From Gammaproteobacteria bacterium (GTDB lineage: Bacteria; Pseudomonadota; Gammaproteobacteria; Pseudomonadales; Azotimanducaceae): a stretch of 21,129 nt of DNA. This document shows, one piece after another, positions 7,761 to 15,072 of this stretch. Below the pieces are notes generated by a model, which was not told the origin of the DNA, did no database searches, and was given only the letters and a program-made list of their open reading frames with translations. The DNA lies in NCBI GenBank assembly GCA_002712135.1, contig PASO01000021.1:50671-71799 (forward strand), written 5' to 3'. The position numbers and the translations under genes are program-made. Numbering within the stretch: position 1 is the stretch's first letter; every line of letters starts with the position of its first letter.

Positions 7761-10574
7761 TTAAGAATCCTCCTCGTGAATATCAACTGTGCCCGCATCG
7801 CCATCGATGGTGATCGATTGACCGTGTTTTATCCTTACGGTACCGTTGCCAACTCCGAGTACGGCGGGGATACCGTATTCACGCGCCACAATGGAACCGT
7901 GTGCGAGGATGCTACCCATATCGGTGACCAAACCCGCCGCGTGGGCAAATAGCTGCGTCCAGGCAGGCGTGGTATTGGGGGCGACCAGAATTGTTCCCGG
8001 TGCCATCTTGCCGAAATCGTTCTGAGACAGAATAACACTGGCTAGTGCGGTTACTCTGCCGGAACTTACGGCAAACCCATTAAGTGAGTCACTGGAGTCA
8101 TCGTTCCTTATCTGAGTTTCCTTGAATCGAACCGATGGAATTTTGCTCGCTTCCTCCGGGATGGTTCCTGGCGGGTGCAGTAACTTACGCGCTTCTCGAA
8201 GTTGGCGGCGCTCGGCAGCAAGCTTTCCGAGTTCCGGAATGCTGTTACCGTCCTTACGCGCCCCTATTGCCTTGGTTAGCTCTTCGGTAATCATAAAGAA
8301 GGTGTCTTCAGGATCGAAGAACGTTCCTGCGTCTACCATGCGCTTACCCAGTTCGTAGGCCATGGGACGAAGTTCTGACCATGTGTAGCCAAAGTAGAAC
8401 GCGGTCTCTTCGCGAATCTGATTGTATCTTCGGGCGAACCACAGTCGATAACGAAACTGCCAGTAGTTGAGTCCATCAAGTTTTTCAGCTACTTCAGCGA
8501 ACTTTTTCTCCCGTACGGCAGACGCACGGATCTCTTGGTTTTTGGGATCATAGTCTTGATCCTGAACCATAGATTTTAGAGTTGCGAATGTGGCAGAAGG
8601 ATCTTCGGCTAGGGTGGGTTCAATGAAATCGAGGCTATATCCCTGATGGCCATACACTGCGAAGTAATCATCCAGTGCATTGAGAATAGGCTTGCCTTGG
8701 CCATGTTTCTGTAGCGCTTCGAGTAAGAAGTCCGATGGCGTAACGATAATCAGATAGGATAGGTCTGCGCTTGCCCGTATTTTCTTGGCGATGTCGAATA
8801 GAATTGTATTTGCCTGTAAAGTCTTCGACTCGAATCCGGTAAGGAACTGCCCGCTGATGTAGTGATCATCTGGCAGGTTTTCGTGAAGAAAACACTGTAG
8901 CTGGTCATCGGTGGATTTCGAGATACCAAAGGTGTGACTGGTGTTGCTGGTCCAGTAGTAGCCTTCTTCGATGCCCATATCGCGAATTCCCTCGAGAAGC
9001 TTCTCGTCCGAGGCGGTGGCTACGTCCAACTTGCGCCACTTTTCTGCTGTACCGATTAGGCGCGGTTTTGCCTCGTCCTGCCAAGTCTGCCAGCGTTCAT
9101 CATTGCTCTGTGTTTTGTTATTGGCAACGTAGGTCGGGTTTTCGGAAGGTGGTAAGGTCAGTTCGTGTGCCAGATTGTCACCGTTGTAGGTTGCAGCAAC
9201 TTTGTCGAATGCTGTCTGATCCTCAGGTGATAGTTCCGACCGAAACAGCGTCATATCGTGCTGTTCCTTATCTGACTGATCGCCGTACCGCTCCCAGATC
9301 TCATCGACCATTGCCTTGTGTGCAGCCATCAGCTCCTCTTCTGAGGAATTTGGATCAATGTGATTCCCGGGATGATCAGCCCGGTTATAGGCGTAACCAT
9401 TACAGGTGACAAAACCGGGTCCGCCTCCAACCTGTATGCTTGGTCCGCTGCGGCCGGACTCCAACCCTTCCGTTAGGTACAATTCCTCGAATAAAGGACA
9501 GATCGGATCCGGCATGTTTTCCACGATCTGCCGCCGATACAGGATTTTGGCTGGTGGCGTTGGTGTCCAGTCGACTTCAATGGGTTGGACAGGGAGATTG
9601 GTGATTGGCCGTGATTGAAGTAATAGCAATCGACTATCCTCAAACGCCCACTCTATGTCCTGTGGTAATCCGGCATATAGTTGCTCGATTTTTATGGCAG
9701 TTTCACCAAGTGTCTTGAGCATTTCTTCTGACAGTGATGACAGTTCTCTATCGCTGTAAGGGACATCAGCCAATTTTGTGCCTTGTTCACCATCGGTGAC
9801 TACCTGCTGTTCCTTTGGCCCTATAATGGTTTCCTTAGCCGTTAAAGTCGCTTTATCGACAATATAGGTATCAGGTGTAACTTGGCCGCTTACTACCGCT
9901 TCTCCAAGGCCGAAGCTAGCGTTTACGATCATTTCATTACGTTCACCAGTGGCAGGATTTGCCGTAAAGAGAATGCCGGACACATCTGAGGGGACCATAA
10001 CTTGGACGACTACGGCCATCGCTACTGAATCTTGCTCGATACCATTTTGATGACGATAACTTATTGCTTGTGCTGTCCAGAGAGAAGCCCAACAGTTTTT
10101 CACTGCTGCAGCAACTTCGTCAGCACCCCTTACATTGAGATAAGTTTCTTGCTGGCCTGCGAATGAAAGGCCTGGTAAATCTTCAGCGGTTGCCGAAGAG
10201 CGCACGGCAACCGCAGGTTGTCTGTCCAGGGCCCTATAGGCTTCTGAGATCTCTGCCGCTATGTCGTCGGCCAAGTTATTGTTGGAGAACAATGCTTGAA
10301 TATCTTTCGAGGCCTGTTCGAATGACGTTCGACCATCGACGATGGAGGGTCTTGCTCGTGCAATAATTTCATCCTGTAAACCATGGTATGCGACAAAGCT
10401 TTGATAGGCCCACGTTGTTACCTGGAATCCACCTGGAACATTGAATCCGGCGTTTATAAGTTTTGCGAGGGATCGACCCTTCCCTCCTACGATTTCGAGG
10501 GCATCTTCTTTCGTGTCGAGAGATACTATGCAAGTGGTCACCGTAAAAATCTCCGTTTCATAACTTTTTGACAT
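7761..10574 (-). CDS. Rifampin-phosphotransferase/PEP-synthase-like dikinase (paralogue 2)
   Basis: This 937-aa enzyme has the same three-domain plan as the dikinase at 1363-4146. The ATP-grasp region has GGKGRS at 30, AVRSSATAEDLP at 123 and PQDIEW near 305, with RPIT near 323. A divergent central domain of about 460 residues follows. The C-terminal His domain carries TDMGSILAHGSIVAREYGIP, with His892 as the phosphate carrier. The outer domains match paralogue 1 closely (for example VVVQVMVPSDVSGILFTANP in both), while the centre shares little, so the two probably phosphorylate different substrates. ATG 10574 is chosen over the longer TTG form because AAGGA lies 8 bases ahead. This is the first gene of the leftward block and is divergent from the CoA-transferase. 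PEP synthase itself is unlikely, since the central domain is of the Rph type and the gene sits among oxidoreductases. Confidence 0.87.
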   Translation of the reverse strand: MSKSYETEIFTVTTCIVSLDTKEDALEIVGGKGRSLAKLINAGFNVPGGFQVTTWAYQSFVAYHGLQDEIIARARPSIVDGRTSFEQASKDIQALFSNNNLADDIAAEISEAYRALDRQPAVAVRSSATAEDLPGLSFAGQQETYLNVRGADEVAAAVKNCWASLWTAQAISYRHQNGIEQDSVAMAVVVQVMVPSDVSGILFTANPATGERNEMIVNASFGLGEAVVSGQVTPDTYIVDKATLTAKETIIGPKEQQVVTDGEQGTKLADVPYSDRELSSLSEEMLKTLGETAIKIEQLYAGLPQDIEWAFEDSRLLLLQSRPITNLPVQPIEVDWTPTPPAKILYRRQIVENMPDPICPLFEELYLTEGLESGRSGPSIQVGGGPGFVTCNGYAYNRADHPGNHIDPNSSEEELMAAHKAMVDEIWERYGDQSDKEQHDMTLFRSELSPEDQTAFDKVAATYNGDNLAHELTLPPSENPTYVANNKTQSNDERWQTWQDEAKPRLIGTAEKWRKLDVATASDEKLLEGIRDMGIEEGYYWTSNTSHTFGISKSTDDQLQCFLHENLPDDHYISGQFLTGFESKTLQANTILFDIAKKIRASADLSYLIIVTPSDFLLEALQKHGQGKPILNALDDYFAVYGHQGYSLDFIEPTLAEDPSATFATLKSMVQDQDYDPKNQEIRASAVREKKFAEVAEKLDGLNYWQFRYRLWFARRYNQIREETAFYFGYTWSELRPMAYELGKRMVDAGTFFDPEDTFFMITEELTKAIGARKDGNSIPELGKLAAERRQLREARKLLHPPGTIPEEASKIPSVRFKETQIRNDDSSDSLNGFAVSSGRVTALASVILSQNDFGKMAPGTILVAPNTTPAWTQLFAHAAGLVTDMGSILAHGSIVAREYGIPAVLGVGNGTVRIKHGQSITIDGDAGTVDIHEEDS

Positions 10575-10620
10575 ATAACGCTTCCTTGAACTCAATGTCT
10601 AGCCTTCGAATCTTTGGGTT

Positions 10621-10650
10621 TTGATGTTCCTTGAAGGGAAACCGTATAAA
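10621..10650 (+). promoter_or_regulatory. Sigma-70-type promoter for the CoA-transferase gene
   Basis: TTGATG (10621-10626) and TATAAA (10645-10650) are separated by 18 bases. They would start transcription near 10657, about 36 bases before ATG 10693. The region lies between divergent genes. A leftward promoter for dikinase 2 must also be here, but the best minus-strand match (TTAACA with a poor -10) is weak. Confidence 0.5.
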
Positions 10651-10692
10651 GGGGATCATCGAATTGATGTTAAGCGTAAAGGCATATATTTT

Positions 10693-11814
10693 ATGAACGA
10701 TTTGGATGGGATATTAGTGATCTCGATTGAGCAGGCGGTGGCCGCGCCATATGTCTCCAGTAGACTTGCAGATGCCGGCGCCAGAGTAATCAAGATTGAA
10801 CGTCCTGAAGGTGATATGGCACGCCACTACGATGACTTTGTGAATGGTGAGAGCGCTTATTTTGTATGGCTTAATCGAGGTAAGGAATCCATCTGTCTTG
10901 ATCTCAAACAGGATGAAGACCGGCAATTGTTATCCAATATGCTCGATAGAGCCGATGTATTCATTCAGAATCTTGCGCCCGGATCGGCTGAGCGTTTAGG
11001 GCTGGGTTCCGATGAACTGCGTGCAAGCAATCCGCGACTGATTACTGTTTCGATTTCGGGCTATGGCGACGAAGGGCCCTATCAATTCCAAAAAGCGTAT
11101 GATCTTCTGGTCCAAGCAGAGTCCGGGCTCGTGGAAGTAACCGGAAATGAGGCTGGTCGTGCCCGGGTTGGTGTTTCGGTTTGTGATATATCTTCGGGTA
11201 TGACTGCATTTCAGGGAGTGTTGCAGGCTCTTATTGGACGAGAAAAAACTGGTAAAGGTCGCCACGTGTCTGTTTCGATGTATCACGCCATGGCCGACTG
11301 GATGAATGTTCCCTATGTTCAATATGCCTATGGCAATCATCTTCCGGAACGCCTGGGATTAAACCATCCGACGGTGGCGCCTTACGGTGCCTATCGATGC
11401 GGCGACGATAAAGAAGTGCTAATAGCCATCCAGAACCAGCGTGAGTGGAAACAGTTATGTGAGGAGGTGTTGGAGGATCCCAAGCTGACTGACAAAGAGG
11501 GGTTCGCTGAGAATCTCGACCGGGTCAGCAACCGGAAATCTTTGGAAGGAATTATCGAAGGCGTTTTTTGCGAACTATCTCGTGATCAGGTTATTAAACG
11601 ACTAGAGAAAGCGCGGATCGCTTATGGTCGCATTAGTACGTTGGATGATCTAAAGAACCATCCGCAGAACCGCTATATCACGGTTCACACTGCATCCGGA
11701 AAGGCAGACCTCTTTTCACCAGGGCTCACCCATGACGGACAGGTGCTCGCGGCAGAAAAAATTCCGGCACTTGATGAAAACGGCGAGGCACTTAGGTCGG
11801 AATTTTCTATTTGA
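10693..11814 (+). CDS. CaiB/BaiF family (type III) CoA-transferase
   Basis: The product is predicted to move CoA between carboxylic acids, activating or recycling an acid in a degradation pathway. The 373-aa protein starts with the family N-terminus (VISIEQAVAAPYVSSRLADAGARV). It has IKIERPEGD near 33-41, the NRGKESICLDLK strand near 61-72, and the catalytic aspartate D137 in KAYDLLVQAESGL. The GKGRHVSVSMYHAMADW segment follows. ATG 10693 is preferred to the open frame from 10621. AAAGG lies about 10 bases ahead, and the extra upstream residues do not resemble the family. It is the first gene after the divergent promoter region and is followed 19 bases later by a small NTF2-like gene. Specific donor and acceptor acids cannot be named. 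Confidence 0.93.
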   Translation: MNDLDGILVISIEQAVAAPYVSSRLADAGARVIKIERPEGDMARHYDDFVNGESAYFVWLNRGKESICLDLKQDEDRQLLSNMLDRADVFIQNLAPGSAERLGLGSDELRASNPRLITVSISGYGDEGPYQFQKAYDLLVQAESGLVEVTGNEAGRARVGVSVCDISSGMTAFQGVLQALIGREKTGKGRHVSVSMYHAMADWMNVPYVQYAYGNHLPERLGLNHPTVAPYGAYRCGDDKEVLIAIQNQREWKQLCEEVLEDPKLTDKEGFAENLDRVSNRKSLEGIIEGVFCELSRDQVIKRLEKARIAYGRISTLDDLKNHPQNRYITVHTASGKADLFSPGLTHDGQVLAAEKIPALDENGEALRSEFSI

Positions 11815-11833
11815 CGATTTGGAGAATAAAGCG

Positions 11834-12229
11834 ATGAATAACGAATCAGCAGAGGCCGGTATTGCAGCGGTCCATACTTTTATTGAAACCTTTAACGCGC
11901 AGGATCATGAGCGTCATGCACAGTCGCTGAATTACCCACATATCAGATTGGCTAACGGAAAATTCACCAGACTTGAAAGCGCTGAAGAATTCGCTGAGCA
12001 ATCACGAAAAGCAGAACCTTTTCTCAAAAAGGAGGGTTGGCATCATACGGTAGTTGCGAGCCTCGAAGTGCTTCACGCAGGGAAGGACAAGGTGCATCTC
12101 TCCCTGCGCAATGACCGTTGCCGCGAAGACGGCGCGGTCTACCACAGTTTTGATACCCTGTGGATTGCAACACTTGTGGATGGCCACTGGGGTATTCAGT
12201 TTCGCTCCAGCTTTTTACACGCGATGTAG
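11834..12229 (+). CDS. NTF2-like (SnoaL/DUF4440-type) small protein
   Basis: The 131-aa protein has the cone-fold layout of the NTF2-like superfamily. An N-terminal helix contains VHTFIETFNAQDHERHAQSL. A segment with PHIRLANGKFTRLESAEEFAEQ and a long central strand (HTVVASLEVL) follow. The end is SFDTLWIATLVDGHWGIQFRSSF. Members can be isomerases, dehydratases or ligand-binding accessory proteins, and no catalytic set is obvious here. GGAGA lies 8 bases before ATG 11834, and the gene sits 19 bases after the CoA-transferase, so they are probably cotranscribed. Its stop is 12 bases from the convergent stop of the outer-membrane protein gene. A role in the same degradation pathway is inferred from position only. 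Confidence 0.8.
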   Translation: MNNESAEAGIAAVHTFIETFNAQDHERHAQSLNYPHIRLANGKFTRLESAEEFAEQSRKAEPFLKKEGWHHTVVASLEVLHAGKDKVHLSLRNDRCREDGAVYHSFDTLWIATLVDGHWGIQFRSSFLHAM

Positions 12230-12241
12230 ATTACTTCGTCA

Positions 12242-13306
12242 TTAGTTGGCGCCATGCACGCTAGGAATGAGCTGGATGCCTAATGTGGCGTACCAGTCGG
12301 TTTCAAGTTGCGGGCCGCTCAGATCCTGTTGCAGCGGTGCGTGTATCTCCATTGCAATTCGCATTCGCTCGCCAGGTAGAACAACATTTGCGCCAATGCT
12401 GAAGTTAACACGTTGTCCACCCTGCCGGTTTGGATCTGCGGTTTGTACCGGTGCCATGATGAGCTTGTCCATGCCATCGACGTTGCCTTTTTCCTCGTAT
12501 GCAAGCCGAAGTGATGTACTTACCCGCTGGCTTATTTGATAGCTAAGCCAGCTATGCAAACCATGCTCGTTTCCTAGTGAATAATTTTTATCATTGTCCT
12601 GCAGACGAACGACGCTACGCCACTGAACACCCCAGCCCCATTGATGACGGTGACCCGCATAGGTCAGTCCACTGATCAAATCGTATGTGCCTGAACCCAG
12701 TTGCATCGGGTAGGGCAGTCGGATGCTTGGGCGTTGATTCATTGGCGTAAGAATTGCGCCAGTTTCAGTGGTGGAACCGGTAGGAAGTGATAGCCCAAGA
12801 GTTAGGTGCCAGCGACTTTGACTGGTCTCCTGAAGTTTGATCAGACCGCTGACACTTATGTCACCAATGCCGCTGGTTTTAGTTTCGAAACTACCGAGCC
12901 GAGTAGTACCGACAGGGCCAGCAAATGTTATGTGAGTCATATCCTTGTTGATGTGGTTTACCATGCCCATCAATGTTAATCGGTCGTTTGGCGCATACAT
13001 CACGCCAAGCATGTGCATATCCATTGTCATCTTGGTAGGCACCACGCGCAACGTAGGGGGCATCATCGGTGCTACGGCGAATAGGTTCGTTGCCGTTGTT
13101 ACGATTTGTTCCGGGGTGAGATCGAATGTGTTATTGCGGTTCCCCGCCATGGACATATGCATGAACCGGTAAGAGAGCATGATCTCTCCGGTCTTGTGAT
13201 AATGGTCACCCATAATGCCAATAGGCGCGTGGGAGTCGGGACGTGTGCCGGCATTAACCGACATACACGCACATACCACCATACAGGCGGTCAGTACAAT
13301 CTTCAT
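12242..13306 (-). CDS. Outer-membrane beta-barrel protein, Phenol_MetA_deg/transporter type
   Basis: The 354-aa protein has a cleavable signal peptide (hydrophobic stretch in residues 3-15, likely cut after VNA at 19). Many alternating strands rich in aromatic and small residues suit a porin-like barrel. It begins with APIGIMGDHYHKTGEIMLSY and has MDMHMLGVMYAPNDRLTLMG near 95-115, both typical of a family of putative outer-membrane transporters often found with metal-resistance genes. The mature part is unusually rich in Met and has several His. AAGGAAG precedes ATG 13306. It lies 37 bases downstream of the DUF2946 gene, so the two likely form an operon. Handling of copper or another soft metal is suggested by family context and residue content, not shown. 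Confidence 0.78.
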   Translation of the reverse strand: MKIVLTACMVVCACMSVNAGTRPDSHAPIGIMGDHYHKTGEIMLSYRFMHMSMAGNRNNTFDLTPEQIVTTATNLFAVAPMMPPTLRVVPTKMTMDMHMLGVMYAPNDRLTLMGMVNHINKDMTHITFAGPVGTTRLGSFETKTSGIGDISVSGLIKLQETSQSRWHLTLGLSLPTGSTTETGAILTPMNQRPSIRLPYPMQLGSGTYDLISGLTYAGHRHQWGWGVQWRSVVRLQDNDKNYSLGNEHGLHSWLSYQISQRVSTSLRLAYEEKGNVDGMDKLIMAPVQTADPNRQGGQRVNFSIGANVVLPGERMRIAMEIHAPLQQDLSGPQLETDWYATLGIQLIPSVHGAN

Positions 13307-13343
13307 AGAGCTTCCTTATTTGTATTAGCTGATGTCTTGGATA

Positions 13344-13742
13344 TCAGGAACTTCGCAAATAAGGAGGTGCTCGGGGCTCATAGTTGGCGACCCGTTGTTT
13401 CGGTGTGATCTGGTTTAGTACAGCAGACTGGGAGAAGACTGCTATCTGCGATGCGGCGTGATCAGCGCCCTCGAAAATCTGTTCCAGCATTAATGTGCCG
13501 AAGGGACAATCGAAGAGCCACTCCTTTGACTCCTGGCCATGATGCATGTGATGGGAACCGTGCAGTATTGCCATCAGCGCCGGCGAGATATTGTTCGGAC
13601 ACAGCTTTAGGAAATCACCGTTGGCAATTGATCCGGGCATTAAGCCGACGGGCATCAAAGCCTGAAGTACCAGAAGAAGGATGATCGAGCGGAGCAACGA
13701 CTTGCTCTTGTTCGAAGATCGGTGTGTTTGTTGGTAGTGCAT
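13344..13742 (-). CDS. DUF2946 family membrane/periplasmic protein
   Basis: The 132-aa protein has a basic N-terminus and then one hydrophobic segment, LLRSIILLLVLQALMPVGLM (about residues 15-35). It continues with the DUF2946 features: a Cys-Pro after the segment (KLCPN), a His-rich loop (HGSHHMHHGQ), a second Cys (FDCPFG) and a C-terminal YEPRAPPYL. These proteins are usually found near copper-related receptors and transporters, and the Cys and His residues could bind metal. An in-frame GTG stands just before ATG 13742, and the ribosome binding site is weak. It is the first gene of a leftward pair with the outer-membrane protein and is divergent from the serine hydrolase. The exact function of the family is unknown. 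Confidence 0.75.
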   Translation of the reverse strand: MHYQQTHRSSNKSKSLLRSIILLLVLQALMPVGLMPGSIANGDFLKLCPNNISPALMAILHGSHHMHHGQESKEWLFDCPFGTLMLEQIFEGADHAASQIAVFSQSAVLNQITPKQRVANYEPRAPPYLRSS

Positions 13743-13867
13743 CACTCATAGTTTGAATGTCATCAGAAGTTAGTGCAAATGGGGGGAACTTCAACCTCTA
13801 GGGAGCAGGACTTTGTTGCGCTTCTTAGATAAGGTGGCGGGCTAATTTATTGTTGAAGGCCAATGAG

Positions 13868-15052
13868 ATGGAATTACCCTCGGGAACACCTGAAGAAGTA
13901 GGGATGTCGACAGAAGGGTTGAATGGAATCGACGAACTCATGCAGAAGTTTGTGGATGATGAAGTTATCCAGGGGGCGGTCGTTGGCATAGGGCGCCGGG
14001 GGAAAGTGGCGTACTACGAAGCACATGGGTTTTCTGACCAGGATACACGGGCACCCATGCAGCGGGACGCCATGTTTCAAATGGCATCGTCGACTAAACC
14101 GATTCTTGGTGTTGCTGCAATGATGATGATTGAAGAAGGCCTTTTCAAACTTGGTGACCCTGTTGAGAAATACATTCCGGAGTTTAAAGATATCAAGGTC
14201 GCGGTGCTGAAGGAGCCAGCCGATGAGGATATCAGCCCCGAATGGGTGTTCAAAGATATTCCTGAGTACCGCCTCGTTGACGTGCATCGACCTCTGACTA
14301 TTCATGATCTTTTGACTCATACATCGGGTTTGGCAAGTTCTGGTCTTGGCTCTGCCGTCGCAAAATGGAAGAGGGGGCCGGAAGAAATACTTGAGACATG
14401 GATACCGCAGGTGGCAGCAGGGCCGTTGGACTTTCAACCTGGGACACGATGGGCATATAGCGGCACCGTCGGTCTTGACGTTGTAGCGAGAATTATCGAA
14501 ATTGTTTCGGGTCAGCGGTTCAATGAGTTTGTGCAAAAACGTATCTTCGATCCTCTGGATATGAAAGACACCTGCTGGAACCTGCCCAAGGAAAAAGTTT
14601 CGCGCCTGGTTGTGATCAGAGGTGACAAGAAGTCCTGGCAAAAACCAACTGGCTATTTTTCCGGATCCTACTTGATCATTAGCAGTGCCCGAGACTATAT
14701 GCGGTTTGAGCAGATGCTGGTAAACGGTGGCATCTTGTTTGGCAATCGACTGATCAGCGAAGAATCAGTTGCTCTGATGTCGACCAATAAGGTTGGCGAT
14801 CTCTATGGCAATGTCGATAAGGGTGGTAAAACCAAGGGCGTTGGGTTTGGCTACACCGTAGGTATCACCATTGATCCGCTGTTGGCTAACAGCCCGCGAG
14901 GGGAAGGAACATGTGGTTGGGGCGTGGCGGCGGGAACCGTATCCTGGTCTGAACCGAAGCGGGAGTTGACTGTCGTGCTGATGGTCCAGCAACCAACACA
15001 GGAAGTGCCTAACGAGTTAGCTAAGGCTGTCAGTGCTGCGATTACTGATTAA
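13868..15052 (+). CDS. Serine hydrolase, beta-lactamase/EstB-like family
   Basis: The 394-aa enzyme has the class C beta-lactamase fold used by many esterases and amidases. The nucleophile motif is S74-S-T-K77 (MASSTKP). The second motif is Y197-S-G (WAYSGTVG), and LLTHTSGL lies near 148-155. The third-motif region reads CGWGVAAGTVSW, the form common in EstB-type esterases rather than the KTG of beta-lactamases. It has no signal peptide, so it is cytoplasmic and unlikely to give antibiotic resistance. ATG 13868 has AAGG 8 bases upstream; an upstream TTG at 13850 would add six residues. It is the first gene of a rightward set with the ADP-ribosylglycohydrolase-type enzyme, 20 bases apart, and probably cleaves an ester, lactone or amide of an imported compound. 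Confidence 0.9.
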   Translation: MELPSGTPEEVGMSTEGLNGIDELMQKFVDDEVIQGAVVGIGRRGKVAYYEAHGFSDQDTRAPMQRDAMFQMASSTKPILGVAAMMMIEEGLFKLGDPVEKYIPEFKDIKVAVLKEPADEDISPEWVFKDIPEYRLVDVHRPLTIHDLLTHTSGLASSGLGSAVAKWKRGPEEILETWIPQVAAGPLDFQPGTRWAYSGTVGLDVVARIIEIVSGQRFNEFVQKRIFDPLDMKDTCWNLPKEKVSRLVVIRGDKKSWQKPTGYFSGSYLIISSARDYMRFEQMLVNGGILFGNRLISEESVALMSTNKVGDLYGNVDKGGKTKGVGFGYTVGITIDPLLANSPRGEGTCGWGVAAGTVSWSEPKRELTVVLMVQQPTQEVPNELAKAVSAAITD

Positions 15053-15072
15053 CATCGAACAAGGACATGGCG

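Noticed and set aside
1363..10574. Antibiotic (rifamycin) resistance as the role of the dikinases
   Set aside because: Two copies inside an oxidoreductase operon do not look like a resistance gene, and the central domains cannot be matched to the rifampin pocket by eye.
10621..10692. 24-residue N-terminal extension of the CoA-transferase
   Set aside because: It covers the likely promoter -35 and -10 elements, and the family N-terminus begins at ATG 10693.
13874..14641. Leftward open frame of 255 codons
   Set aside because: It is antisense to the serine hydrolase with its SxxK and Y-S-G motifs. The translation is rich in Cys, Arg and His without any fold pattern.
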